64,000 nucleotides of DNA from Pirellulales bacterium (GCA_016931995.1 JAFGDS010000090.1:1-64000); one strand, 5' to 3'; shown: positions 18,001-26,556, counted from the first letter of the stretch. Program-made: numbers and translations. Notes: generated by a model not told the origin, from the letters alone.

Positions 18001-18135
18001 GGAGATGTTCCTTTCGGGTGGAGTTCTTCTCGTCGAGTGTTGAGAAAGGCATCGCTCCTCTTTCAGCGGGAGCGATAGCCCAAGAAATCCTACTCGGGTG
18101 GGCAAGACCTGCCCAGGGAGCGAACCGCCAAACTG

Positions 18136-18210
18136 GGGTGGCACGCCCTGAGGCACGAAGGGCGTGCCGGTCAAACCACGCCCTTCGTGCTGCCTCAGGG
18201 CGTGCCACCC
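18136..18210. repeat. Long near-perfect hairpin
   Basis: Two arms of about 31 and 34 nt, beginning GGGTGGCACGCCCTGAGGC and ending CCTCAGGGCGTGCCACCC, pair except for a 3-nt bulge, with a 10-nt loop. It sits between the hydrolase and phosphoesterase genes, both on the minus strand. There is no T-run, so it is more likely a mobile palindrome or an mRNA-stabilising structure than an intrinsic terminator. Confidence 0.75.
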
Positions 18211-18235
18211 AATGGAGCCCACTGCAATCGTCATT

Positions 18236-20296
18236 TCACGGCAGCGGCTTACAATCGCTTTCCAACGCGCGGTACAGATCGGCCAGCGGGGCCAGGTCTT
18301 TCTTCGCCCGGTCCGAAGCTGCCGAGAACACGACGGGTCGCGGGGCCACCAGCGCGGCGATCTGGGGGACGTCGAAGGATTCGAGCAGGCCGAAGCAGAA
18401 TAGCTCGGGCATGTCGCCGGTCGTGGCGTTGCGGTCGAGCACTTCCTTGAGCGACCCAAAGGCGTCGTGCAGTTCGACCTGGGCAATCGCGTCGGGCGCA
18501 AGCGCGGCCGCCACGAGGGCCGACGTGCTCGTCCGCGGTCCCACGGCCACGAGGTTCACGGGGGCGTTGTCCGTCCGCTCGCGGAGCCAGGCCGCGGTGG
18601 CGGCAAGCTGCTCGGCCTGGAAGCCCAGCGACCGGCCGCCGGTGCTGGCCACGTGCAGGGCGAACCGATAAAAGAGGAAGCCGTCCTCGGGCCGCGCTTC
18701 GCCGATCATCAGCGGGTCGATCGCCACGACGCGGTAACCCTCTTTCAACAGGCGCGCGGCCTGGTCGGCGGCCTTCGCCCGGCCCGCGTCGGCCACCACG
18801 ATGGCCGTCTTCTCGGGCTCCCCGGCGACCAGTTCCACGGCGGGCACGGTCCAATGGCCGACCTTGATTTTCCAATACGTGACCGCCGGGCCAACCTTCT
18901 GGGCATCGCCGTTGGCCGCGACTTTTTGCGCCTTGCCAACCATTTCCGCTTCGGCCACGGCATCGGTCGCGCGGACGATCTTCCGCAGGGCCTCGCGCCG
19001 CGGCGCCTGCCATGCGGCCAAGTCGTCCGCCCCAGCCGGCAGGGACTTGTCCCGCGGCAGGTCCTTGGCCAGGTCCACCGCCAGCGAGTGGAAGCTCGCG
19101 TTGTCGGCCGGCAGCTCGACGGCGAGTTGCTCGGGCGTCTTGATCTCGTTGTCCGCGGCGTCCTCGACGACGGAGAACTTGGAATCCGGGCCAAGGAAGA
19201 AATCCCGCAGCATCCGGTACAGGGCCTTGCGGTTGTCGCGTTCGTAATTGTGCGTGCCGGGAACGTCGTTCACGTGCCACCGGATGGCGTGGCTCCGGTT
19301 CATCACGCGGTAGGCCGGCAGCCCCGCGTCCAACAAGAGCGGCAGCGCGTAGCCCGACTGGAAGCAGCAATTGTCGATCGAGTTGTACACCAACAAGAGC
19401 GGCCGCGGGGCGACCATGGCCGTCATCGTGGCGTAGTCGCAGATCGACGCCAGATCGTTGGGCGCCTGCTCCGAGTCGCCCAGGTCGCGGTCGTGCCACG
19501 CCCGGGTGTGAAAGCTGCTGTATCCGGCCACGGGCACGCTGAGCTTCACCCGGGTGTCCAGCGAGCTGAGAATAATGGTCTGCCACGCGCCGCCGGACAG
19601 GCCGGTCATGGCGACGCGTTCGGGGTCGGTGTTTTCGAGCGACAGGAGCACGTCGATCGCGCGGCTCATGTTCAGGTAAAAGACGGCCAGGCCGCTCGTG
19701 CCGCACAGGTCGATCTGGGGCATCCGCTCGTGGTCGAAGTCGCGCGTATGGAGCTGGCCCATGCCGACCCATTCGAGATTGAGGGCCAACATGCCATTTC
19801 GGGCCATGTGAACGCAGCGGACCTGCTTGGGATTGTAGGCCTTGCCCTCGGGGGCGTGGCCGTTGACGTTGAGCACGGCGGGCACCTTGCCCGACAGATG
19901 CTCGGGCTCGTAGAGCAAGGCCGGGATCCACAGCCCCGGCAGGGCCTCGAACCGGAGCCGCTTGATGCGGTAGCCCGGTCCGCAGGGAATCTCGCCGAGC
20001 CACTCGATCTTGGGCGTGCCCTCGCGCCACTTGGCCGCCTCGCCGCGGAAGACGACCTCGTCGAGCACCTTGTCGCGAAGCCGCTGGGCCTCGGCCCGCC
20101 ACTGTTCGGCCGACTCGAACGCCGGCACCGGCGCGACGCCCTGGTCGCAGTACGTGCGGAGCTGGAGGATGGCCGCGGCCTGGTCCAGAACCGGGTGGGC
20201 CAGAAGCGACTGCATGTCGCCCGGTTCATCCGCGCGAGCGTTGGCGAACAGAACGACCAGAAGCCCCAACGACGCAAGCAGGGGGGAGCGTGGCAT
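18236..20296 (-). CDS. Secreted double alpha/beta-hydrolase (acetyl-xylan-esterase-like)
   Basis: The 686-residue product has a signal peptide (LLASLGLLVVLFANARA). The first alpha/beta-hydrolase domain has the nucleophile motif GLSGG (Ser near 234) and a downstream GTHNY histidine. From about residue 430 a second region repeats the same fold (ELVAGEPEKTAIVVADAG, then VNLVAVGPRTS) but has lost the GxSxG serine. The first half resembles acetyl xylan esterases and other carbohydrate esterases common in polysaccharide-degrading planctomycetes. GGAGG five bases before the ATG at 20296 fixes the start. Probable role: removal of acyl groups from an extracellular glycan. Confidence 0.82.
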   Translation of the reverse strand: MPRSPLLASLGLLVVLFANARADEPGDMQSLLAHPVLDQAAAILQLRTYCDQGVAPVPAFESAEQWRAEAQRLRDKVLDEVVFRGEAAKWREGTPKIEWLGEIPCGPGYRIKRLRFEALPGLWIPALLYEPEHLSGKVPAVLNVNGHAPEGKAYNPKQVRCVHMARNGMLALNLEWVGMGQLHTRDFDHERMPQIDLCGTSGLAVFYLNMSRAIDVLLSLENTDPERVAMTGLSGGAWQTIILSSLDTRVKLSVPVAGYSSFHTRAWHDRDLGDSEQAPNDLASICDYATMTAMVAPRPLLLVYNSIDNCCFQSGYALPLLLDAGLPAYRVMNRSHAIRWHVNDVPGTHNYERDNRKALYRMLRDFFLGPDSKFSVVEDAADNEIKTPEQLAVELPADNASFHSLAVDLAKDLPRDKSLPAGADDLAAWQAPRREALRKIVRATDAVAEAEMVGKAQKVAANGDAQKVGPAVTYWKIKVGHWTVPAVELVAGEPEKTAIVVADAGRAKAADQAARLLKEGYRVVAIDPLMIGEARPEDGFLFYRFALHVASTGGRSLGFQAEQLAATAAWLRERTDNAPVNLVAVGPRTSTSALVAAALAPDAIAQVELHDAFGSLKEVLDRNATTGDMPELFCFGLLESFDVPQIAALVAPRPVVFSAASDRAKKDLAPLADLYRALESDCKPLP

Positions 20297-20388
20297 GACA
20301 ACCTCCAGAGGTTTCGGGGGCCATTTTTGAAGGAACATCATCGCCTCGACAGGTCATCCTGAAGGACAACGTCATTCGGACGGACAAT

Positions 20389-20460
20389 GTCATCCTGAGC
20401 GAAGCGAAGGATCTCGTCAGCACTGGGGCAACGGAGATGCTTCGCTTCGCTCAGCATGAC
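20389..20460. repeat. Dispersed repeat family B
   Basis: Complete copy: GTCATCCTGAGCGAAGCGAA at the left and the opposed GCTTCGCTTCGCTCAGCATG plus AC at the right, separated by about 30 nt. A degenerate head (GTCATCCTGAAGGAC) lies just before it. Confidence 0.85.
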
Positions 20461-20814
20461 GACCTTGGCCGGGTTCTGGCGTGGGGTGAGTGGGAAGCGG
20501 GCGTGTGCCAAACGGTCCGTCGGGCGGGGCCTTGCCCGCCGCTACTCGGGCCGCTGGCCGGGTTGGTCCTCATCCAGCCGCAACCACATCGGCCGGGGTG
20601 GGAAGGGATGCGCCGCGTCGTGGCGGCGCACCGGGACCGCCGACGTTTGGGGCGTTCGCGACTCGGGCCGTTTGGGACTCTCGGGCTCCACGGGCGGCAG
20701 CCTCCAGGCATTCAGTGGAAAGCAACCCTCAGTATACCACCCGGCCGGCGGTACGGGCAAGCAGGGGCCCTCTTGCCCGTGGGGGATCCCGAGTGCCACG
20801 GATCTGCCGCCCGA

Positions 20815-20927
20815 GTGCCACTGGCTTTGCCAGTGTGGATGCCTCTTGCCTCCCGAGTCTGAGTGCCACTGGCTTTGCCAGTGTCCTATCCCCGGGGAAC
20901 TCGAAGCACTGGCAGAGCCAGTGGCAC
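20815..20927. repeat. Three REP palindromes (family A)
   Basis: Copies at 20815-20835 and 20863-20883 are in the GTGCCAC... orientation; the one at 20907-20927 is reversed. A decayed copy (GTGCCACGGATCTGCC) precedes them. The group lies 120 bp upstream of the cysteine-cluster gene. Confidence 0.88.
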
Positions 20928-21048
20928 CCCGCGCCCCTTCGGGGTGTAAAGTGACATCCATCCGACTCGGTCCCCCGGGTGGTCATTTTCCATTGGGTCT
21001 GTTACGTTAACGGTTTACGCGGTGTCTACCCCCAACGTGGAGTTGTTC

Positions 21049-21498
21049 ATGGCCACGACGGCCCGACGCTGCCGCCCCCCGCGGACCAAACCCCGACGCA
21101 AGGACTTGAAGCCGGGCGAAGTGCTTTGCATGCACTGCCCGGCGAAGTGCTGCCGGTATTTTGCCCTGCCGATCGACACGCCGGAGACGTGGGAGGACTA
21201 CGAGTTCATCCGCTGGTATCTGCTGCACGACCGGGCGGCCGTGTTCGTGGAGGAGGACTCTTGGTATCTGCTGGTGCACAATCGCTGCAAGGTGCTCGGC
21301 GACGACAACCTGTGCCAGAAGTACGAAACGCGCCCGCAGATTTGCCGCGACTACACCACCGACAAGTGCGAATACGAGGACGACTGGGTCTACGACCAGT
21401 ACTTCGAGGCCCCCGACCAGGTGCTCGAATACGCCGAAGCCGTCCTCGGCCCGCAAGACAAACGATCGGGCCACCGCGGCCCAAGACCGGGTGGATGA
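21049..21498 (+). CDS. YkgJ-family cysteine-cluster protein
   Basis: The 149-residue protein has a basic N-terminus, then the cluster C27-x2-C30-x3-C34-C35, and a second set (RC, LC, ICRDYTTDKC). This is the CxxCxxxCC arrangement of the YkgJ/UPF0153 family, thought to bind zinc or an iron-sulfur cluster. GGAG six bases before the ATG at 21049 is better than the in-frame GTG at 21022. Function in this family is not established. The RAYT gene starts 55 bp after its stop, with one REP in between. Confidence 0.85.
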   Translation: MATTARRCRPPRTKPRRKDLKPGEVLCMHCPAKCCRYFALPIDTPETWEDYEFIRWYLLHDRAAVFVEEDSWYLLVHNRCKVLGDDNLCQKYETRPQICRDYTTDKCEYEDDWVYDQYFEAPDQVLEYAEAVLGPQDKRSGHRGPRPGG

Positions 21499-21513
21499 GG
21501 ACCGTGCCCGTGA

Positions 21514-21534
21514 GTGCCACTGGCTCCGCCAGTG
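21514..21534 (+). repeat. REP palindrome directly upstream of the RAYT gene
   Basis: Arms CACTGGC/GCCAGTG with loop TCC. It ends 19 bp before the RAYT ATG, next to the GAGGAGG ribosome-binding site. As RNA it could fold and alter access to that site. Confidence 0.9.
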
Positions 21535-21553
21535 CCTTGAGGAGGTGGTTGCC

Positions 21554-22129
21554 ATGCAGCGGCGAAAGATCGTCCGCCACTTCCACGAGGTTGGCCATCT
21601 GCACGAGTTGACGTTCTCATGCTTTCGACGGATGCCACTGCTGACCAATGACGTTTGGCGAGAGCGGTTGGCCAGGTGCATCAGCGCGGCTGGCGACGAG
21701 GAGGCCATGGAATTGGTCGGCTTCGTGTTCATGCCCGAGCACGTCCATTTGCTCGTGCATCCCACGTCGCCGACGCCGGCAATCGGCCGGTACCCGGCGC
21801 GGATCAAGCAACCGTTTTCGAGGCAGATCAGGGGGCTTTTGGAGGAGTCGGGTTCTCCGCTGTTGTCGGAGTTGACCGTGTTGGAACGACCCGGGAAGAC
21901 GTGCTTTCGTTTTTGGCTGGAGGGGCCGGGCTTCGATCGGAACGTGTTTTCGGCGGAGGCGGTCGCCGCATCCCTGGAGTACATTCACGACAATCCCGTC
22001 AAACGCGGTCTCTGCCGGCAGGCCTCGGACTGGAAATGGTCGTCGGCCCGGTATTACCTTGAGGCGCCGAGACGACAGCATCCGGGATTGCCGGTGATTC
22101 ACGATTTGCCCGAAGGAGCCCTTACGTAA
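21554..22129 (+). CDS. REP-associated tyrosine transposase (RAYT, Y1 family)
   Basis: The 191-residue protein shows the IS200/RAYT signature: HEVGHLHELTFSCFRR at the start, the metal-binding PEHVHLLVHP (H63 and H65), and the catalytic tyrosine in LEYIHDNPVKRGL (Tyr143). RAYTs nick single-stranded DNA at REP hairpins and are thought to spread or process them, but unlike insertion sequences they are usually single-copy host genes. GAGGAGG before the ATG sets the start. One REP lies just upstream and two reversed REPs just downstream (22146-22196). The open frame extends much further upstream, but that part overlaps the cysteine-cluster gene. Confidence 0.92.
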   Translation: MQRRKIVRHFHEVGHLHELTFSCFRRMPLLTNDVWRERLARCISAAGDEEAMELVGFVFMPEHVHLLVHPTSPTPAIGRYPARIKQPFSRQIRGLLEESGSPLLSELTVLERPGKTCFRFWLEGPGFDRNVFSAEAVAASLEYIHDNPVKRGLCRQASDWKWSSARYYLEAPRRQHPGLPVIHDLPEGALT

Positions 22130-22145
22130 CGAGGCCCAGGGAAGG

Positions 22146-22196
22146 CACTGGCAAAGCCAGTGGCACTCAATAAAGCACTGGCGGAGCCAGTGGCAC
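22146..22196 (-). repeat. Two REP palindromes downstream of the RAYT gene
   Basis: Copies at 22146-22166 (loop AAA) and 22176-22196 (loop GGA), both opposite in orientation to the copy upstream of the RAYT gene. Together they bracket the transposase, and they end about 44 bp before the hisS start. Confidence 0.9.
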
Positions 22197-22239
22197 TCAG
22201 AAATCCCAGCTTCCACAAATTGAATCATCGAAACCGACC

Positions 22240-23592
22240 GTGACCACCGAACGCATCACACCGCGAACGCTCAAGGGTTTCCGCGACTATCTGCCGGAGG
22301 CGATGATTCCGCGCGAGCGGCTCATCGAGACGGCGCGGCGGGTGTATCGCGGCTACGGGTTCAGCCCGATCGACACGCCGGCGCTGGAATACCTGGAAGT
22401 TCTCTCCGGCAAAGGGGGCGAGGAGAGCGACAAGCAGCTTTACCAGTTCCAGGATCACGGCGGCCGTTGGGTCGGCATGCGGTTCGACCTGACCGTGCCG
22501 TTTGCCCGGTTCGCCGCCGCGCACATCGCCGAGCTGGGCACGCCCTTTAAGCGATACCACATCGCCGCCGTCTGGCGCGGCGAAAACACCCAGCGCGGCC
22601 GCTACCGCGAGTTCATGCAGTGCGACTTCGACACGATCGGCACCCGCGCGATCGCGGCCGACGTCGAGACCGCCCTGGTCATCCACGACCTCTTTCGCGC
22701 GATCGGGCTGGGACCGTTCACGATCCGCGTGAACAACCGCATGGTGCTCACCGGTTTGCTGGAGCGGCTGGACCTGGCCGATCGGGCCGCGGCGGTGCTG
22801 CGGGCGCTGGACAAGCTGCCCAAAATCGGACCCGCCCGGGTGCTCGATGAGATGATGTCCGCCGCGGGGGCCACCAACGAGCAGGCCGACGAGGTGCTCC
22901 GGCTGGCGGCCCTGGAGGGCACGAACGACGAATTGCTCCGGCGGATCGAGCCGCTCGTGGCCGGCAATACCACAGGCCAGGAGGGCGCCGGCCGGCTGGC
23001 CGAGTTGCTCGCGGCCGTCCGCGCCGCCGGCGTCGCGCCCGAGCGGATCCAGCTTGACGTGGCGATCGCTCGCGGGCTGGACTATTACACGGGCACCGTC
23101 TTCGAGACCTTCCTCGACGCCCTGCCGGGCATCGGCAGCGTGTGCTCCGGCGGACGCTACGACAATCTGGCCGGCCTGTTCACCAGCCAGGAGCTGCCCG
23201 GCGTCGGGGCATCGCTCGGATTGGATCGACTCCTGGCCGCCATGGAGGAACTCGGCGCGATCGAGCGCGTGGCCACGACCGCGCCGGTGTTCATCCCGTT
23301 CTTCGACAAGGACCGGCTGCACGACTACCTGCGTCTGGCCGCCGACCTGCGGGCCGGCGGCGTGGGCGTCGAGCTGTACCCCGAACCGAAAAAGCTTGGC
23401 CAACAACTCAAGTACGCCGACCGGCGCGGGTTCCGCTTTGCATTGATCGCCGGGCAAAGCGAGTTCGACGCCGGCGTGGTGCAGCTTAAGGACCTTGCCC
23501 ACGGCACGCAGGATAGCGTCCCGCTCGATCCCGGCGCGGCGGTGCTCCTGGCCACGCTCGGCCAGCGTCTGGCGGCGCGGAGGGAACGCTAG
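22240..23592 (+). CDS. hisS: Histidine--tRNA ligase
   Basis: The 450-residue class II synthetase shows motif 1 near EYLEVLSGKGGEESDKQLYQF, motif 2 FKRYHIAAVWRGENTQRGRYR, the histidine-specific LDYYTGTVFE and motif 3 PGVGASLGLDRLL, followed by the anticodon-binding domain. It charges tRNA-His with histidine. Translation starts at a GTG, since no ATG lies near the N-terminal TPRTLKGFRDYLP box. It sits just after the RAYT gene and its REPs. Nothing suggests an operon with either neighbour. Confidence 0.95.
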   Translation: MTTERITPRTLKGFRDYLPEAMIPRERLIETARRVYRGYGFSPIDTPALEYLEVLSGKGGEESDKQLYQFQDHGGRWVGMRFDLTVPFARFAAAHIAELGTPFKRYHIAAVWRGENTQRGRYREFMQCDFDTIGTRAIAADVETALVIHDLFRAIGLGPFTIRVNNRMVLTGLLERLDLADRAAAVLRALDKLPKIGPARVLDEMMSAAGATNEQADEVLRLAALEGTNDELLRRIEPLVAGNTTGQEGAGRLAELLAAVRAAGVAPERIQLDVAIARGLDYYTGTVFETFLDALPGIGSVCSGGRYDNLAGLFTSQELPGVGASLGLDRLLAAMEELGAIERVATTAPVFIPFFDKDRLHDYLRLAADLRAGGVGVELYPEPKKLGQQLKYADRRGFRFALIAGQSEFDAGVVQLKDLAHGTQDSVPLDPGAAVLLATLGQRLAARRER

Positions 23593-23714
23593 AAGGTTTG
23601 GCGGCGGGTTCGTGACTGCCTGGACGCGCATTGGCGGCAAACGCGCGGCACGTCCACGACGGACAAGCGTGGACACGGCATCCTGACCTCAAGACGCGCG
23701 CTCCGCCCCTCGCC

Positions 23715-24953
23715 TCACCGGGGCGGCGCAACCTCCGCCAGCGGACCGATGGTCACGGTGGCGCTCGCGTCGAGGGGATAGTGGGCCAGGACGGCGTGGA
23801 TCTCGTCCGGGGTAACCTGGGCAACCGCCGCAAGGTCGTCGGCCACGCTGCAATAGGCGCGGCGATACGTCCAATCGCTGCCGACCACGAACAGCCGCCC
23901 TCGCGGCCGCTCGCTGGAGAGCACGATCCGCGAGCGGACCTTGTTTTTGGCCTGCTCGATCTCGTCCGGCGCGACTCCCTCCGCCCTGACCCGTCGGTAG
24001 ACGTCGCGGATCCGCTGGAGATTCTCGACGGCGTCGTCGGGCTCGCAGCAGAGATAGGTCATCATCGCGCCGGCGTCCTCGAATTCGCAGTGCGTCAGGC
24101 TGGCGTTTTCGGCCAAGCCCGGCTCGACCAGCTCCCAGTAGAGCCGGCTGCCGGTGTCGTCGCCCAGCACGGTGGCCAAGAGCTTCGCGGCATAGCGGTC
24201 GTCGAGCTTCGCGCCGGGCCCCGGGGCCAACTCGACGGCGTATTGCTGCGTCGCGCCGGGTTTGCGCAGGACCTCGAACCGCCGGCAGGGGACCGCGTCG
24301 GCTCGGGCGCGCCGGGACGCGCGGGGCTCCCAATGGCCGCAGACCCGCCGGGCGGCGCGGACCAAGGCGTCGAAATCGACCCGGCCCGTGCTTACCAGGG
24401 TCACGTTGCCGGGCGTGTACCGGCTCGCGTGATACGCCCGCATCGCTTCGGCCGTGAGATGGGTGATGCTTTCGATCGTGCCCAGCACGCTGCGGCCCAG
24501 CGGATGGGCCCCGAAATACGCCGCGCGGCATTTGTCGTCGGCCCCGAAGGGCGGCAGGTCCTCGTACATCCGGATCTCTTCGAGGATGACCTGCTTCTCC
24601 GTGTCGAAATCCTCCGTCCGCAGCGACGGGCGGAGGATGTCGCCCAACAACTCGACGGCCGCGTCCTGATACTCCGGCAGAACCGCCGCGTAGAAGATGG
24701 TGCTTTCCTCGGACGTGCAGGCGTTGTAGTGGGCGCCGATCTCGTCGAAGCGGCGATTCACGTCGTCGGCCGTGCGGCGGGGCGTGCCCTTGAAGGCCAT
24801 GTGCTCCAGAAAATGACTCACGCCGGCCACCGCGTCGGCTTCGTCGCGCGAGCCGGCCTGGACGAAGAAGCCCACGGCGGTCGAGTATGCCGCCGGGTTG
24901 CACTCGGCCACGATCTCCAGGCCGTTGTCGAGGGTCTCGCGGATGAACTTCAC
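23715..24953 (-). CDS. M16-family zinc peptidase, active subunit
   Basis: The 412-residue product has the inverted zinc motif HFLEH (H47, E50, H51) and the downstream EKQVILEEIRMYED helix that supplies the third ligand, as in pitrilysin/processing-peptidase family M16. It begins with a GTG (24953) that overlaps the TGA of the upstream gene by four bases, so translation is coupled. Members of this family with about 410-450 residues work as pairs in which one partner keeps the zinc site. The likely role is degradation of short peptides; no signal peptide is seen. Confidence 0.92.
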   Translation of the reverse strand: MKFIRETLDNGLEIVAECNPAAYSTAVGFFVQAGSRDEADAVAGVSHFLEHMAFKGTPRRTADDVNRRFDEIGAHYNACTSEESTIFYAAVLPEYQDAAVELLGDILRPSLRTEDFDTEKQVILEEIRMYEDLPPFGADDKCRAAYFGAHPLGRSVLGTIESITHLTAEAMRAYHASRYTPGNVTLVSTGRVDFDALVRAARRVCGHWEPRASRRARADAVPCRRFEVLRKPGATQQYAVELAPGPGAKLDDRYAAKLLATVLGDDTGSRLYWELVEPGLAENASLTHCEFEDAGAMMTYLCCEPDDAVENLQRIRDVYRRVRAEGVAPDEIEQAKNKVRSRIVLSSERPRGRLFVVGSDWTYRRAYCSVADDLAAVAQVTPDEIHAVLAHYPLDASATVTIGPLAEVAPPR

Positions 24954-26215
24954 TGCGGGACCTCCAACGGCCGCGGGCCGAGCGTGACCACGGTGAAATC
25001 GCCCGGTGGATTGGCCGCCAGATAGCCGTTGATGCTCTGGCAGCTCAGGGCGTCGATCCGCCGGCTCACCTCGTCGAGCGAGCGGGCGCGGCCCAGGTGG
25101 TGCCAATCGCGGGCGATGTTCGTGCCGCGGGCGGAACTGGATTCTTGTTGCATGATCAGCGCGCTTTTGATCCGCGCTTTGAGCCGGTCCAGTTCGCTGG
25201 GCTCGACGCCCCGGGCCAATCGGGTTAACTCGCCGAGTGTCACGTCGAGCGTCTCCTGGGCCCGCTCGGCGCTCGTGCCCGCGTAGCAAAACACGCCGCC
25301 GACGTGCCGCAGCGAATGGCACACCGCGTAGATGCTGTAGCACAGGCCGCGGCGCTCGCGGACCTCGGTAAACAGCCGCGCGCTCATCCCGCCGCTCAGG
25401 ACGCCGACCGCGCCCCAGGCCTCGAAGTAGCGATCGTCGCGATACGGCACGCTCGGGTAGGCGATGCCGATTTGGGTCTGCTGGGAGTCATAATCAAGAT
25501 GGTCCCGGGCGATCCGACACGGGGCATGATCGGCCAGGCCGTTCGCGCCAGCGGGCCAGTCGCCGAAGAGCTCGCCGACCGTATCGACCAGATCGTTCCA
25601 CTCGAACCGGCCGGCCACGCCCAGGATCGTTCCACCCGCGTGGTAGTTCCGCTTGTAGAAACTCTTGATGTCGTCCAGCGACGTGGCATGGATGGCCGCG
25701 AGATCGCCTTGGCAGGGTCGGCCCCAGGGATTGGGGTAGAAGCGGCGGCGCAGCTCGATCATCACCTTCTGCGCCGGTTCGTCCTCGACGGCCTGATACT
25801 CCTGCACCATGACGTGGCGGACGGCTTCGAGATGTTCGGCGGGCAGGTGGGGCCGGCGGAGCACGTCGGCGTAGATGGCCAGTGCGTCGGCCAGGTGCTC
25901 GGCCAGCATGACCCCGCCGAAGCCGGTGTGGGCGTCGTGGATCGACTCGCTCCGCTCGACGCCCAGCCGATCCAGGTCGAGCACGAGCTGGCGGCTGTCG
26001 CGCGGGCCCGCCCCGCGGAGGACCAGTTCGCAGGCGAACCCGCTCAGGCCCCCGCGGTCGGTCGGATCGTAGGCGCAGCCGGCCGGGACGAGGAACGTGA
26101 ACGCGGCGGATTGCAGGGCCGGCATCGGCTCGGCCACCAGGACTAGCCCGTTGGGAAAGATGTGGGAATGGATGGTTTCGTTCACGGGCGTCTCGCGGGC
26201 GTGGCAGAGAGGCAT
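24950..26215 (-). CDS. M16-family peptidase, inactive partner subunit
   Basis: This 421-residue protein has the same fold as its neighbour (HIFPNGLVLVAEP start; TEVRERRGLCYSIYA in the C-terminal half, which holds the substrate-binding R/Y pair of the family) but GLSGFACEL stands where HxxEH should be, so it cannot bind the zinc. It should form a heterodimer with the 23715-24953 product, as in mitochondrial processing peptidase and bacterial Sph2681/Sph2682-type pairs. The ATG at 26215 is taken; a GTG at 26185 directly before NETIHSH is an alternative. Neither has a ribosome-binding site. Confidence 0.88.
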   Translation of the reverse strand: MPLCHARETPVNETIHSHIFPNGLVLVAEPMPALQSAAFTFLVPAGCAYDPTDRGGLSGFACELVLRGAGPRDSRQLVLDLDRLGVERSESIHDAHTGFGGVMLAEHLADALAIYADVLRRPHLPAEHLEAVRHVMVQEYQAVEDEPAQKVMIELRRRFYPNPWGRPCQGDLAAIHATSLDDIKSFYKRNYHAGGTILGVAGRFEWNDLVDTVGELFGDWPAGANGLADHAPCRIARDHLDYDSQQTQIGIAYPSVPYRDDRYFEAWGAVGVLSGGMSARLFTEVRERRGLCYSIYAVCHSLRHVGGVFCYAGTSAERAQETLDVTLGELTRLARGVEPSELDRLKARIKSALIMQQESSSARGTNIARDWHHLGRARSLDEVSRRIDALSCQSINGYLAANPPGDFTVVTLGPRPLEVPQ

Positions 26216-26336
26216 TCTAGTAGGGATCGGGGGGCTGGGCAAGGGGCTTGGGGGCGCGGAGCCTATCCAATGTACCTTCGTCATTCCGACCACTCATCCT
26301 GATCGCCCTGGCAAGTCATCTGGAGCGTCCTCGCCC

Positions 26337-26408
26337 GTCATCCTGAGCGTAGCGAAGGATCTCGTTGGCATTGCCCGAGTTGAGATGCTTCGCTTCGCTG
26401 GGCATGAC
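26337..26408. repeat. Dispersed repeat family B
   Basis: Complete copy with one substitution in each arm (GAGCGTAGCGAAGG at the left, CGCTTCGCTGGGCATGAC at the right). It lies in the 341-bp gap between the peptidase pair and tRNA-Phe, which otherwise holds only the tRNA promoter. Confidence 0.82.
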
Positions 26409-26476
26409 GGTCGGGGCCGGGTTTGGGGATGAGTTCCCGGGGTGCGGCGGGCGGTACGAGTTGTGGCGAGCCCCGC

Positions 26477-26505
26477 TTGGCAGGCGACGGGGGGGATGCT
26501 AGATT
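26477..26505 (+). promoter_or_regulatory. Promoter of tRNA-Phe
   Basis: TTGGCA (26477-26482), 17-bp spacer, TAGATT (26500-26505). Transcription should start near 26512, about 45 bp before the tRNA. The spacer contains a run of seven G. Confidence 0.6.
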
Positions 26506-26523
26506 AAATGGTTTGAGGCCCTG

Positions 26524-26547
26524 GGCCCACCCGAGCCTGGGTGGGCC
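26524..26547 (+). promoter_or_regulatory. Hairpin in the tRNA-Phe leader
   Basis: GGCCCACCC, loop GAGCCT, GGGTGGGCC: a perfect 9-bp stem lying between the predicted start of transcription and the mature tRNA end at 26557. It may affect 5' processing or simply be another palindromic repeat. Confidence 0.5.
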
Positions 26548-26556
26548 GCGCCTGGC

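Larger units (their letters stand above)
20297..21048. other. Long divergent intergenic region
   Basis: The gap holds a full copy of repeat B and three REP palindromes. A proline-rich minus-strand frame (about 20542-20740, reading PPVEPESPKRPESRTP) is open but has no start with a ribosome-binding site outside the REPs and no recognisable domain. It is left unannotated. Confidence 0.5.

Noticed and set aside
20542-20961. Minus-strand frame of about 139 codons with a proline-rich part
   Set aside because: Its first half is translated REP DNA, it has no ribosome-binding site, and nothing in it resembles a known protein.
21161-21553. Longer start for the RAYT protein
   Set aside because: It would lie within the cysteine-cluster gene and lacks any RAYT motif; a strong ribosome-binding site precedes the ATG at 21554.
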